Source of the DNA: Rhodobacter sp.
Lineage (GTDB): Bacteria > Pseudomonadota > Alphaproteobacteria > Rhodobacterales > Rhodobacteraceae
DNA length: 13,169 nt
Direction of reading: 5' to 3'
Assembly: GCA_013824045.1 (NCBI GenBank)
Contig: PNND01000055.1
Span: 1 to 13,169 of the forward strand
Of the stretch, positions 1 through 7,679 are shown one piece after another (the first letter of the stretch is position 1; every line of letters begins with the position of its first letter). The translations under genes and the position numbers were made by a program. The notes under the pieces were generated by a model, which searched no databases, was not told the DNA's origin, and saw only the letters and a list, made by a program, of their open reading frames with translations.

Positions 1-24
1 CCAGCCAAGTTTCGGTGCGTGCAT
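1..24 (-). CDS. Start of an unidentified leftward gene (first 8 codons only)
   Basis: Reading the minus strand, an ATG at 24-22 opens a frame of eight codons (M H A P K L G W) that runs off the left edge. An AGGAGA Shine-Dalgarno-like stretch sits at 31-36, about 6 nt before the ATG. That spacing is the main reason to call a start here. Eight residues cannot identify the product. The gene would be divergent from the fasciclin gene at 316, and the gap between them would hold both promoters. The alternative is a chance ATG behind a purine-rich stretch. Confidence 0.4.
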
Positions 25-315
25 TGCCGTCTCCTATCTTTGTCCCGTTACATCAATGTTGGCGGGCTGACGTGAAAAGGCAAAGAAAGACCTCTCACAT
101 TTTCTATACGAGGATGAAACATCATCTGTTTCAGTAACGGCAGATAAATCTCGGTCACACCATGTTGAATTGAAGCGCAGGGATGGCCGGGCTTAGCCCG
201 AGACGCGCGCTTGGCAAGGCGTATTAACGGAGGTTTCAACGACATCTGGTCGCAGCGGAGCCCCATATAAGCATCATGCCAATCATGGCAGAGAGATCGA
301 ACGGGAGTGACGCCT
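25..315. other. Divergent intergenic region upstream of the fasciclin gene
   Basis: No credible gene lies in these 291 bases; the long minus-strand frame across them runs antisense into the fasciclin signal peptide and looks spurious. Things visible: a TATAAG -10-like hexamer at 266-271 preceded by CCCC, with no convincing -35 (CATCTG at 243-248); a perfect 6-bp inverted repeat GAAACA/TGTTTC at 116-121 and 127-132; a 5-bp repeat CGGGC/GCCCG near 188-200; and a TGCCA/TGGCA hairpin at 277-290 in the probable fasciclin leader. Any of these could be regulatory, but none matches an operator I recognise. Confidence 0.4.
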
Positions 316-792
316 ATGATCCGCAGAGCCTTTCTTGCACTGACCACCGCCGCCGCCTTTGCGATGCCCGCCTATGCCCAGGACATGGACATTGTCGACA
401 CCGCAGTTGCCAACGGTTCGTTCACCACGCTGGCCGCTGCGCTGACGGCAGCCGGTCTGGTTGAAACGCTGAAGGGCGAAGGTCCGTTCACCGTCTTCGC
501 ACCGACCGACGCCGCCTTTGCCGCGCTGCCCGCTGGCACCGTCGAAGACCTGCTGAAGCCGGAAAACAAGGATCAGCTCGTTGCCGTGCTGACCTACCAC
601 GTCGTGCCGGGCAAGGTCATGTCGACCGACCTGACCGAAGGCATGACCGCCGCCACCGTGAACGGCAAGGACATCACGATCACGCTGGAAGGCGGCCCGA
701 AAGTGAACGGCGCCGTCATCTCGGCCCCGGACGTTGCCGCCTCGAACGGCGTGATCCATGTGATCGACTCGGTCATTCTGCCGCCGATGTGA
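316..792 (+). CDS. Secreted fasciclin (FAS1) domain protein
   Basis: A 158-aa exported protein made of a signal peptide and a single FAS1 domain, a fold associated with adhesion or surface interactions; the ligand is unknown. Residues 1-21 form a classic Sec signal (MIRR basic end, hydrophobic core, AYA cleavage site before QDM). The FAS1 hallmarks follow: H1 motif [10 protein letters not shown] (about 62-71), YHVVPGK (about 97-103), and the H2 motif [14 protein letters not shown] at the C-terminus. I chose ATG 316 over the GTG at 307 because GGGAG at 303-307 lies 8 nt upstream and the signal peptide then begins normally with M-I-R-R. The gene stands alone: divergent from whatever lies left of 24, convergent with clpB, and closed by its own terminator. 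Single-domain periplasmic FAS1 proteins of this size are common in Rhodobacterales. The family assignment is firm; the role is not. Confidence 0.92.
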   Translation: MIRRAFLALTTAAAFAMPAYAQDMDIVDTAVANGSFTTLAAALTAAGLVETLKGEGPFTVFAPTDAAFAALPAGTVEDLLKPENKDQLVAVLTYHVVPGKVMSTDLTEGMTAATVNGKDITITLEGGPKVNGAVISAPDVAASNGVIHVIDSVILPPM

Positions 793-813
793 TCTGACAG
801 CATCTGTCATGGG

Positions 814-845
814 AAAGGGGCGGTTTTCACCGCCCCTTTTCTTTT
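814..845 (+). terminator. Rho-independent terminator of the fasciclin gene
   Basis: A perfect 10-bp stem (AAAGGGGCGG at 814-823 with CCGCCCCTTT at 830-839) encloses the loop TTTTCA and is followed by the run TTTTCTTTT. It starts 22 nt after the stop codon. On the minus strand there is no T-run after the stem, so it would serve clpB only weakly. A smaller hairpin TGACAG-CAT-CTGTCA (795-809) precedes it. Confidence 0.93.
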
Positions 846-872
846 GCGTTCACTGGCTCTTCTCAGCCCGGA

Positions 873-3485
873 TCAGTGCACCACGGCCTGCGTCGGGCGT
901 TCCCGGCGCGAGGCAATGACGCGATCCCCCACGATCAGCCCATCAGCCCCAGCCGTCACCGCAATCGCCGCACCATCAAGGATGTCGCCAGCCAACAGCA
1001 TTTCGGCCAAAGGATCCTGCAACTGGCGCTGGATCACCCGTTTGAGCGGACGGGCGCCATAGACCGGATCATAGCCTTCATCCGCCAGCCATGCCTTGGC
1101 ATCGGCATCCAGCGACAGGGTGATCTTGCGTCCTTCCAGCCGCTTTTCCAGACGGCGCAGCTGAATCTCCACGATCCCCGACATGTCGGCACGACCCAGA
1201 CGATCAAAGATGATCGTCTCATCCAGACGGTTCAGGAATTCCGGGCGGAAATGGGCGCGCACCGCATCCATCACATCCCGCTTCGCGTCATTCGCATCCG
1301 CCCCATCAGGCAGCAGGCTGAGCGCCTGTGACCCGAGGTTTGACGTCAACACGATCAGCGTCTGCTTGAAATCGACCGTCCGGCCCTGACCATCGGTCAG
1401 GATGCCATCGTCCAGCACCTGCAGCAGCACGTTGAACACATCCGGATGGGCCTTTTCCACCTCGTCGAACAGCACCACCTGATAGGGTTTGCGCCGCACG
1501 GCTTCGGTCAGCACCCCGCCTTCGTCATAGCCGACATAGCCGGGCGGCGCGCCGATCAGGCGCGACACGGCATGTTTTTCCATGAATTCCGACATGTCGA
1601 TGCGGACCATCGCGGATTCATCGTCGAACAGGTATTCCGCCAGCGCCTTGGTCAGTTCCGTCTTGCCCACGCCGGTGGGGCCGAGGAAGAGGAACGAACC
1701 CAGCGGCCGCCCCTCATCATTCAGCCCGGCACGCGCACGGCGCACGGCCTTGGCCACGGCTTCCACCGCCTGATGCTGGCCGATGACGCGCTTGCCAAGC
1801 TCATCCTCCATGCGCAGCAGCTTGTCCCGCTCGCCTTCCAGCATCTTGGTGGTGGGAATGCCGGTCCAACGTTCCACAACCTCGGCGATCTGTTCGGGGC
1901 GCACGGCCTCGGACACCAGCGCCTCGCCTTCGCGGGCCTCGGCCTCGGACAACGATTTCTCCAGCCCCGGGATGCGGCCATACTGCAACTCACCCGCTTT
2001 GGAAAAATCACCCTCGCGCTTGGCCTGTTCCAGTTCGGCGCGCGCGCGGTCAAGCTGTTCCTTCAGATCGCGCGCGGCATCCAGGCTGTCCCGCTCGGCC
2101 TGCCATTTCGCGGTCATCGCGGCAGATTGCTGTTGCAGGTCGCCCATTTCCTTTTCCAGCTTTTCCAGCCGGTCGCGCGAAGCGGCGTCATCCTCTTTCT
2201 TCAACGCCTCGGATTCGATCTGCAATTGCAGGATCTGCCGATCCAGTTGGTCCAGCTCCTCGGGTTTGCTGTCCACTTCCATCCGCAAGCGGCTGGCGGC
2301 CTCATCAATCAGGTCGATCGCCTTGTCGGGAAGGAAGCGGTCGGTGATGTAGCGATGCGACAGCGTCGCCGCCGCAACCAGCGCCGAGTCGGAAATCCGC
2401 ACCCCGTGGTGAAGCTCATACTTCTCCTTTATCCCGCGCAGGATGGAAATGGTATCCTCGACCGTCGGTTCGTTCACCATCACCGGCTGGAACCGGCGGG
2501 CAAGGGCTGCGTCCTTTTCCACATACTTGCGGTATTCATCCAGCGTGGTCGCCCCCACGCAATGAAGTTCGCCCCGCGCCAAAGCCGGTTTGATCAGGTT
2601 GGCCGCATCCATTGCGCCCTCAGACTTGCCCGCGCCCACCAGCGTGTGCATCTCGTCGATGAACAGGATGATCTCGCCCTCGGCCGAGGTCACCTCGTTC
2701 AGGATGGCTTTCAGGCGTTCTTCGAATTCGCCGCGATACTTGGCCCCCGCGATCAGCGCGCCCATGTCCAGCGCCATCAGCTTCTTGTTGCGCAGGCTTT
2801 CCGGCACATCGCCATTGACGATGCGCAGGGCAAGGCCCTCGGCAATGGCCGTTTTGCCGACGCCGGGTTCCCCGATCAGCACCGGGTTGTTCTTGGTGCG
2901 GCGCGACAGAACCTGCATCGTGCGGCGGATTTCCTCATCCCGCCCGATGATCGGGTCGATCTTGCCCTGCTCTGCCGCCTCGGTCAGGTCGCGCGCATAT
3001 TTCTTCAGCGCGTCATAGCCCTCTTCCGCCGATGCGGAATCCGCCGTGCGCCCTTTGCGGATGTCGTTGATCGCCGCGTTCAGCTTTTGCGCACTGACCG
3101 CGCCCGCATCCAGCGCCTGTTTGGCCGCACCCGGCACCATGGCCAGCGCCATCAGGATGCGTTCCACGGGAACGAAACTGTCGCCCGCCTTCTTGGCCAG
3201 CTTTTCCGCCTCATCCAGCACCTTGACCAGACCGGGATCGGTGAAGGGCTGCGCATCCCCCGAAACCTTGGGCAGCTTGCCAAGGGCAAGGGTCACGGCC
3301 TCGGTCACACGGGCGGGTTCGCCCCCGGCGCGGCGGATCAGGTTAGAGGCAAGCCCCTGGTCATCATCCATGATGGCCTTGAGCAGATGCTCGGGCGCAA
3401 GCCGCTGATGGCTTTCCCGAATAGCAATGGTCTGCGCGGCCTGAAGGAATCCGCGCGAGCGTTCCGTGAACTTTTCAAGGTTCAT
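873..3485 (-). CDS. clpB: ATP-dependent protein disaggregase ClpB
   Basis: A hexameric AAA+ chaperone of the cytoplasm that, with DnaK/DnaJ/GrpE, threads aggregated proteins through its pore. The 870-aa length is normal. Domain order: Clp N-domain (1 to about 145); NBD1 with Walker A GEPGVGKT (about 205-212), pore loop KYRGEF (about 249) and Walker B LFIDE (about 274-278); coiled-coil middle domain (about 405-525); NBD2 with Walker A GPTGVGKT (about 602-609), pore loop GYVGYDEGG (about 649-657), Walker B VVLFDE (about 670-675) and sensor-2 region GARPLKR. All catalytic motifs are intact. Two in-frame ATGs occur 6 nt apart (3491 and 3485). AGGAG at 3494-3498 is 8 nt from the second and only 2 nt from the first, so 3485 ([10 protein letters not shown]) is preferred. 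A sigma-32-like promoter lies upstream. Read-through from the operon ending at 3660 is possible, since I see no terminator in the gap. Confidence 0.98.
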   Translation of the reverse strand: MNLEKFTERSRGFLQAAQTIAIRESHQRLAPEHLLKAIMDDDQGLASNLIRRAGGEPARVTEAVTLALGKLPKVSGDAQPFTDPGLVKVLDEAEKLAKKAGDSFVPVERILMALAMVPGAAKQALDAGAVSAQKLNAAINDIRKGRTADSASAEEGYDALKKYARDLTEAAEQGKIDPIIGRDEEIRRTMQVLSRRTKNNPVLIGEPGVGKTAIAEGLALRIVNGDVPESLRNKKLMALDMGALIAGAKYRGEFEERLKAILNEVTSAEGEIILFIDEMHTLVGAGKSEGAMDAANLIKPALARGELHCVGATTLDEYRKYVEKDAALARRFQPVMVNEPTVEDTISILRGIKEKYELHHGVRISDSALVAAATLSHRYITDRFLPDKAIDLIDEAASRLRMEVDSKPEELDQLDRQILQLQIESEALKKEDDAASRDRLEKLEKEMGDLQQQSAAMTAKWQAERDSLDAARDLKEQLDRARAELEQAKREGDFSKAGELQYGRIPGLEKSLSEAEAREGEALVSEAVRPEQIAEVVERWTGIPTTKMLEGERDKLLRMEDELGKRVIGQHQAVEAVAKAVRRARAGLNDEGRPLGSFLFLGPTGVGKTELTKALAEYLFDDESAMVRIDMSEFMEKHAVSRLIGAPPGYVGYDEGGVLTEAVRRKPYQVVLFDEVEKAHPDVFNVLLQVLDDGILTDGQGRTVDFKQTLIVLTSNLGSQALSLLPDGADANDAKRDVMDAVRAHFRPEFLNRLDETIIFDRLGRADMSGIVEIQLRRLEKRLEGRKITLSLDADAKAWLADEGYDPVYGARPLKRVIQRQLQDPLAEMLLAGDILDGAAIAVTAGADGLIVGDRVIASRRERPTQAVVH

Positions 3486-3558
3486 CGGCATATCTCCTTT
3501 TCATAGCACCGATCCGCAGACGCCCTGAAAAGGCACGTCCGCCTCGGCCTTACCTGGA

Positions 3559-3587
3559 AGATGGGCGGGGTTGGCCCCTGTTGCAAG
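3559..3587 (-). promoter_or_regulatory. Heat-shock (sigma-32/RpoH-like) promoter of clpB
   Basis: On the minus strand, CTTGCAA (3587-3581) and CCCATCT (3565-3559) are separated by 15 nt. This is close to the RpoH pattern CTTGAAA ... CCCATNT, with one mismatch in the -35. The predicted start near 3551 gives a leader of about 65 nt. clpB is a standard RpoH target, which supports the reading. It is a pattern match by eye only. Confidence 0.5.
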
Positions 3588-3659
3588 ATTGCCGCGCAGG
3601 GATGCGTCAACTTTTCCTTACGTTGCCCGTATCGTGGCCCAAATGCCCACTGCCCCCGA

Positions 3660-4484
3660 TCAGGCAGAGTAATGGATAAAGGCAAAGGCACTGCCATCCG
3701 GTGCCCAGTTCGGCACGTTCATCGTGCCTTGCCCGCCGGTGAATTCGACGATCCGCTGGCGGTCGCTGCCATCCGGGCGGCACAGCACAATGGCAACGGC
3801 CAAGTCGGCTGGATGCCCCTCGGTTCCCGGCGGATAAGCCAGATAGATCAGATGCCGGCCACAGGGCGACGGATGCGGAAACCAGTTCACATGATCATCG
3901 CTGAAAAGCGGGCGCTGATCCGATCCATCCGCCGCCATGACCCAGATCTGGGCATGACCGTCCCGGTCGCAGTTCCAATACATGCGCTGCCCGTCATGGC
4001 TGTAATCCGGGCCATCGGAATGGCCCTCGCCCTGCGTCAGACGTGTTTCGCTGCCACCCGTGGCGGGCAAGGTGAAGATATCAACCGTCCGGCTTTCCCC
4101 CCGTGCAGCCGCATAGACCAGCGTCGCCCCATCCGGTGACCAGCCATGAAACCATGTGCGCGGTTCCGGGCTGATCAGGCGGGCCGTGCCGCCTCTGGCG
4201 GGCATCACGAACATCTCGGCCCCCTGCCCCCGGTGGAAGGAAAAGGCGAGCAATGCCCCATCCGGGCTGAACCCGTGGTCGTTGTTGCAGCGCCCGTCGA
4301 TCCCCGTTTCGAACGGCTCCAGCCGCGGTGCGGCCAGCGGCACGCGAAACAGTCGGCCATCGCCGTTCACCATCAGATAGGTGCCAGACGGGTGCCAGTT
4401 CGGCGCCTCGATCCGGTGATCGACGGTCAGGATCGTTTGGGCAGTGCCCGAGGCGATGTCCCAGATCGCAAGATGGGATTTCAC
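3660..4484 (-). CDS. PD40/TolB-like beta-propeller protein, probably cytoplasmic
   Basis: A 274-aa protein built almost wholly of PD40 (WD40-like TolB) repeats. Six blade cores are visible: APNWHPSG (about 27), HGFSPDG (about 70), HGWSPDG (about 113), GPDYSHDG (about 158), FPHPSPCG (about 202) and VPNWAPDG (about 257), each followed by a hydrophobic strand and several by an xxLPATGG or VMAADGS-type turn. Unlike TolB it has no signal peptide and no N-terminal anticodon-like domain, so it is not the Tol-Pal protein. It starts with GTG at 4484, overlapping the upstream stop by 4 nt (GTGA), with AAGGA 6 nt before the start: typical of translational coupling. As last gene of the ROK-CutC operon it may be a substrate-binding or lyase-like propeller in the same pathway. 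PD40 repeats alone do not give an activity. Confidence 0.85.
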   Translation of the reverse strand: MKSHLAIWDIASGTAQTILTVDHRIEAPNWHPSGTYLMVNGDGRLFRVPLAAPRLEPFETGIDGRCNNDHGFSPDGALLAFSFHRGQGAEMFVMPARGGTARLISPEPRTWFHGWSPDGATLVYAAARGESRTVDIFTLPATGGSETRLTQGEGHSDGPDYSHDGQRMYWNCDRDGHAQIWVMAADGSDQRPLFSDDHVNWFPHPSPCGRHLIYLAYPPGTEGHPADLAVAIVLCRPDGSDRQRIVEFTGGQGTMNVPNWAPDGSAFAFIHYSA

Positions 4485-5254
4485 GCTTTGTCCTTGGGTT
4501 TCAAAAGCCGCGACGGTCGCATCTGTTCGGCAGATTTCATCAGGCTGAAGGTCTGGTTGACGTAATTCACCACGCCCGAAATCTTTTCCATATAGGCCAT
4601 CAGATCGGGGGTCTTTTCCGCCTCGACCATCTGAACCGGGCGATCCGGGCCTTCATGTTCGAACTGGCAATAGAACAGCGGATCACCGCGTTTCAGAACA
4701 ATGTCCTTTTCCGGCTCATGCCATTCAAAGGCCCACATCAGCGGGCGCGGCCAGAGGTTCAGCTGGAACCGCCCGCCAAAGATGGTGCCGGGCAGCGGGT
4801 CCTTGCGGTAATGGGCGAAGGTGCCCACTTGCGTCATCCAGACCGGCTCATCCGCGATAAAGGTATAGGGCAGGTGCAACTGCACTGTCGGCCGATCCGG
4901 GTAACGCCATTCCGCCTCGTTCACCAAGGTCAGCACTTCGTTCAGCTTGTTGCTGCGGATGGGGGATGCTGTGCCGGCGCGGTTCACCAAAACCGCCTTG
5001 CCCTTGTCATCGCGGGCAAAGCCGATGTGCAGATCAAAAGGGCATTTCACCACGAAATAGCGGCTTTCCATCTGGATCACCGCCGGGCAGCGGCTGGCGC
5101 TTTTCGCATGCGACCGGCTGACCTGCCGCGACACCAGCCGTTCGGGCGCTTCATACAGCACCGCGCCTTTGTCGGAAGCCAGAAACCAACCCACTTGCAC
5201 GGGGCCAGAGCGGGGGCCATCTTCGGGGCGGTCGTAAGTTACGGTAATCTGCAC
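4481..5254 (-). CDS. Conserved-looking protein of unknown function
   Basis: I do not recognise this 257-aa protein with confidence. GTG 5254 is chosen because AAGGGG lies 6 nt upstream. Starting further upstream (ATG 5401) would run 126 nt into cutC and add an Arg/Pro-rich, frame-shadow-like N-terminus. Visible features: no signal peptide or membrane span; a basic patch RQVSRSHAKSASR (about 43-55); CP motifs at Cys56 and Cys71; a Trp-rich middle with GTFAHYRKDPLPGTIFGGRF (about 144-163) and NLWPRPLMWAFEWHEP (about 166-181); then LKRGDPLFYCQFE (about 187-199) and a helical tail ending in lysines. The W...FEW...RGDPL...F layout is faintly like the DUF6065 family, but that is an impression only. 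It sits between cutC (19-nt gap) and the propeller gene (4-nt overlap), so it is probably in the same pathway. Confidence 0.8.
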   Translation of the reverse strand: MQITVTYDRPEDGPRSGPVQVGWFLASDKGAVLYEAPERLVSRQVSRSHAKSASRCPAVIQMESRYFVVKCPFDLHIGFARDDKGKAVLVNRAGTASPIRSNKLNEVLTLVNEAEWRYPDRPTVQLHLPYTFIADEPVWMTQVGTFAHYRKDPLPGTIFGGRFQLNLWPRPLMWAFEWHEPEKDIVLKRGDPLFYCQFEHEGPDRPVQMVEAEKTPDLMAYMEKISGVVNYVNQTFSLMKSAEQMRPSRLLKPKDKA

Positions 5255-5273
5255 AATTTTCCCCTTACATCCT

Positions 5274-5993
5274 TCACAAACCGGCCAGCGCCGAAACCAA
5301 GGCCCGCACCGCCGATTCCGAGGTGACGCGCCGCTCCGCCGGGCCAAAGCCAAAGGCGGCAATCGCCTCTGCGGCCCGTTCCGCCATGGAACAGGAGGCA
5401 TGAACTTCGCGCAAGGGCAGATGGGCCAAGGCGGGCAGCGTGGCGGGCGAAATTCCCGACCCCGGCAGGATGGTGATGCGGGGTCCGGCTTGCTGCATCA
5501 GCCGGGCCAGCGTTTCTGCCCCCTCCCACGCGGTCTTTGCACCGCCCGAGGTGAGGATGCGGGAAAACCCCAACTGAACCGCCGTTTCCAGCGCGGCGGA
5601 TTTGTCGGGTGTCAGGTCAAAGCAGCGGTGCAGGGTCAGATCCATCCCCTCGGCCTCTGCGATCAGGGTGGACAGCAGCCATTCATCCAGCCGCCCATCC
5701 GGGCGCGACGCCCCGAGAACCACCCCCGCCAGCCCCGCCGCGCGGGCGGCGGCAATATCGCCCCGCATCTGGCGCAGGTCTTCGCTGGACCAGATGAAAT
5801 CCCCCGCGCGCGGACGGATCATCACCATAACCGGGCGGCCCGCATTCTGCGCGGCCTGCATCAGCCCCGGCGATGGCGTCAACCCGCCCAGACCAAGGGC
5901 CGAACACAGCTCAATCCGCCCGGCCCCGCCGCGCAATGCGGCGCCCAGACCGGCGGCATCTTCGACACAAACCTCCAGCAGGATGTCAGCCAA
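5274..5993 (-). CDS. cutC: CutC family TIM-barrel protein
   Basis: A 239-aa member of the CutC family (PF03932), historically called copper homeostasis protein; the copper role is disputed and the true substrate is uncertain. Family signatures are intact: GAGRIELCSALGLGGLTPS (about 23-41), MIRPRAGDF (about 58-66), LTLHRCFD (about 119-126), ILTSGG (about 145-150), GSGIS (about 178) and EVHASCS near 195. Length matches the family (about 240-250 aa). The start is TTG at 5993: the frame M-A-D-I-L-L has no nearby ATG, AGGAG lies 9 nt upstream, and the coding region overlaps the ROK kinase stop by 8 nt. Overlap plus a rare start suggests coupled, low-level translation. The sugar-kinase neighbour argues, by inference, for a carbohydrate-linked role. 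Confidence 0.95.
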   Translation of the reverse strand: MADILLEVCVEDAAGLGAALRGGAGRIELCSALGLGGLTPSPGLMQAAQNAGRPVMVMIRPRAGDFIWSSEDLRQMRGDIAAARAAGLAGVVLGASRPDGRLDEWLLSTLIAEAEGMDLTLHRCFDLTPDKSAALETAVQLGFSRILTSGGAKTAWEGAETLARLMQQAGPRITILPGSGISPATLPALAHLPLREVHASCSMAERAAEAIAAFGFGPAERRVTSESAVRALVSALAGL

Positions 5994-6879
5994 AGGCGGC
6001 CTCTCCTGCTGCGGCGGCCCCGATCAGGCCGGGTTCGATGCGGCATTGCGCGGGCACGACCAGCGGCGCGATAGTGCGCCGCAAGATCATGCTCCGCACG
6101 GCCTCGTCCAGCGTGGCAATCAGGGCAGGCACATTGGACAACCCGCCACCCACCGGAACGACAGAGGCACCGACCGTGTTCAGGATCATCGCCAGCGGCG
6201 GGGCCATCAGCGCCCGCCACACCGCAACGGTGCGGGTCGCATCCCGATCGCCCGCCTGCCAATCGGTCAGAATCCCTTGCGACGTGGCCTGATCCCCGGT
6301 CAGCGTGCGGTGCAACCGTTCAATCCCCCGCGCGCCACCCACCGCGTCAAGGCACCCGGTCAGGCCACAGCCACACGGAAACTCGGGCAGGGTGATCCCT
6401 TCGACTTGCGTCTTGGCCACCGGCCCGTGGCCCCATTCACCGGCATATCCGCCGGGGCCGGTGACAAGCCGCCCGTCAATCACAAGGCCACCCCCCACAC
6501 CCGTGCCAAGGATCACCCCGAACACCGTGCGATGCCCCTGCCCCGCGCCGTGCCGCGCCTCGGCCATTGCAAAGCAATCGCCATCGTTCAGCACCAGCAC
6601 GGGCAGGCCCAGTGCGGCCTGCAGATCGGGCGCAAGGCGGCGGCCATCGGCGCAGGGGATATTGGCGACCCGCATCACCTCTGTGTCAGGGTCCACCACC
6701 CCGGCGATAGAGATGGCCACACCCCGCGGCGCATGGCCTTGGATGAACCCGCCAAGGGCGGCGGTGAAGGCGGCAAAGTCATCCTTCGGCGTCGGGGTAT
6801 CGCCCAAAGGCTCCAACGCGCCGCCGCGCGACAGCGCCGCCTTGATCCGGCTTCCGCCGATGTCGAAACAAAGGATCAT
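5986..6879 (-). CDS. ROK family sugar kinase (N-acetylglucosamine kinase-like)
   Basis: A 297-aa ATP-dependent sugar kinase of the ROK family, cytosolic. Landmarks: N-terminal phosphate-1 motif FDIGGSRIK (5-13); catalytic Asp99 in VLNDGD; phosphate-2 motif ILGTGVGGGLV (about 123-133); the ROK zinc site GEWGHGP (His151) and CGCGLTGC (Cys169, 171, 176). The Cys motif is followed by Asp where Glu is usual. Length and layout fit NagK-type kinases (about 300 aa) and there is no N-terminal helix-turn-helix, so it is an enzyme rather than a ROK repressor. Substrate could be GlcNAc, glucose, fructose, mannose or another hexose; sequence by eye cannot decide. ATG 6879 is chosen because the fold begins right there (MILCFDIGG). 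The upstream frame extension would cross the promoter and antisense pyrF. It is first in the operon with cutC. Confidence 0.93.
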   Translation of the reverse strand: MILCFDIGGSRIKAALSRGGALEPLGDTPTPKDDFAAFTAALGGFIQGHAPRGVAISIAGVVDPDTEVMRVANIPCADGRRLAPDLQAALGLPVLVLNDGDCFAMAEARHGAGQGHRTVFGVILGTGVGGGLVIDGRLVTGPGGYAGEWGHGPVAKTQVEGITLPEFPCGCGLTGCLDAVGGARGIERLHRTLTGDQATSQGILTDWQAGDRDATRTVAVWRALMAPPLAMILNTVGASVVPVGGGLSNVPALIATLDEAVRSMILRRTIAPLVVPAQCRIEPGLIGAAAAGEAAFG

Positions 6880-6904
6880 GCCCGCCCCGTTGCCCTTTGG
6901 CGCG

Positions 6905-6933
6905 ATGTTAGCCGGGATCGCGCGGCTTGACAG
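6905..6933 (-). promoter_or_regulatory. Candidate promoter of the ROK-cutC operon
   Basis: On the minus strand CTGTCA (6933-6928) and TAACAT (6910-6905) are 17 nt apart, each matching the sigma-70 consensus at 4 of 6 positions. The start would fall near 6898, leaving a leader of about 19 nt to ATG 6879. Its -35 overlaps the pyrF -35 on the other strand. Confidence 0.4.
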
Positions 6934-6955
6934 CCCCGCGCTTGCGGCGCATCTG
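6927..6955 (+). promoter_or_regulatory. Candidate sigma-70 promoter of pyrF
   Basis: A perfect TTGACA -35 (6927-6932) is followed after 17 nt by CATCTG (6950-6955), a poor -10. Strong -35 with weak -10 is common in GC-rich alphaproteobacteria. The start would lie near 6962, about 22 nt before ATG 6984. Confidence 0.45.
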
Positions 6956-6983
6956 GCCGCCATCCAACCCGAAAGGAACCCCC

Positions 6984-7679
6984 ATGTCTGATGATCGGCT
7001 GATCGTGGCGCTGGATGTGCCGAATGTCGTGCAGGGGTTGGACCTTGTGCAACGCATCGGCGACGCCGCCAGCTTTTACAAGATCGGGCTGGGGATGCTG
7101 ACCGGGGGCGGGCTGGCGCTGGCAAATGAGTTGAAGGGCGAATTGGGCAAGCGCGTCTTTCTGGACATGAAACTGTTCGATATCGGCGCTACGATCGAGG
7201 CAGCGGTGCGCGGCATCGCCCGCTATGATCTCGATTTCCTGACGGTGCATGGCGACCCGCAGGTGGTGCGCGCCGCCTGCGAAGGCAAGGCCGGGACGGG
7301 GCTGCAGATCATGGCGGTAACGGTGCTGACTTCGCTCGACCGGGCCGATCTGGATGCCAACCTGATCAAGCCGGGCGACATCCACGACATCACGCTGGAA
7401 CGCGCGGCGCGGGCGCTGGAGGCGGGGGCCGATGGCGTGATCGCCAGCCCGCAAGAGGCCGCGATGATCCGCGCGCTGCCACAGGCCAAGGGGCGGCTGA
7501 TCGTGACGCCGGGGGTGCGACCTTCGGGTGCGGCGGCGGGGGATCAGAAGCGCATCGCCACGCCGCATCAGGCAATTTCAGACGGGGCCGATCACATCGT
7601 GGTGGGGCGGCCGATCTGGCAAGCCGCCGATCCGGCGGCGGCGGCGCGGTCGGTCATTGCGGAACTGCCTGCGCGCTGA
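6984..7679 (+). CDS. pyrF: Orotidine 5'-phosphate decarboxylase
   Basis: Catalyses the last step of de novo UMP synthesis, OMP to UMP plus CO2, as a cytosolic dimeric TIM barrel. The 231-aa length fits the bacterial class. Key residues are present: ALDVP with Asp11, Lys33 in FYKIG, the catalytic Asp-x-Lys-x-x-Asp array FLDMKLFDI (Asp61, Lys63, Asp66), the phosphate-binding VTPGVRP (about 174-180) and VVGRPIW (about 206-212). ATG 6984 is chosen because AGGA (6974-6977) is 6 nt upstream and the family begins at this point; a frame extension to 6927 would start inside the promoter. It is monocistronic, divergent from the ROK operon and convergent with the Nudix gene, with a 26-nt 3' overlap and no terminator visible. 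Confidence 0.97.
   Translation: MSDDRLIVALDVPNVVQGLDLVQRIGDAASFYKIGLGMLTGGGLALANELKGELGKRVFLDMKLFDIGATIEAAVRGIARYDLDFLTVHGDPQVVRAACEGKAGTGLQIMAVTVLTSLDRADLDANLIKPGDIHDITLERAARALEAGADGVIASPQEAAMIRALPQAKGRLIVTPGVRPSGAAAGDQKRIATPHQAISDGADHIVVGRPIWQAADPAAAARSVIAELPAR

Noticed and set aside
48..347. A 99-aa minus-strand frame across the left intergenic region
   Set aside because: It runs antisense into the fasciclin signal peptide and has no domain; the ATG at 24 with a good Shine-Dalgarno is a better leftward start.
1446..3506. A 686-aa plus-strand frame opposite clpB
   Set aside because: It is a GC-driven shadow of clpB codon use: rich in His, Gln, Arg and Leu, no recognisable domain, and clpB on the other strand is certain.
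3660..4484. Reading the propeller protein as TolB of the Tol-Pal system
   Set aside because: There is no signal peptide, no TolB N-terminal domain, the protein is too short, and no tol/pal genes are near.
5255..5401. Upstream extension of the unknown protein to ATG 5401
   Set aside because: The added 49 residues are Arg/Pro/Gly-rich shadow of cutC; GTG 5254 has its own AAGGGG.
5602..6930. A 442-aa plus-strand frame opposite cutC and the ROK kinase
   Set aside because: A shadow of two well-supported genes with biased composition and no motif.
6880..7125. Upstream extension of the ROK kinase by 82 residues
   Set aside because: It would run across the promoter region and antisense to pyrF; the ROK fold starts at the Met encoded at 6879.
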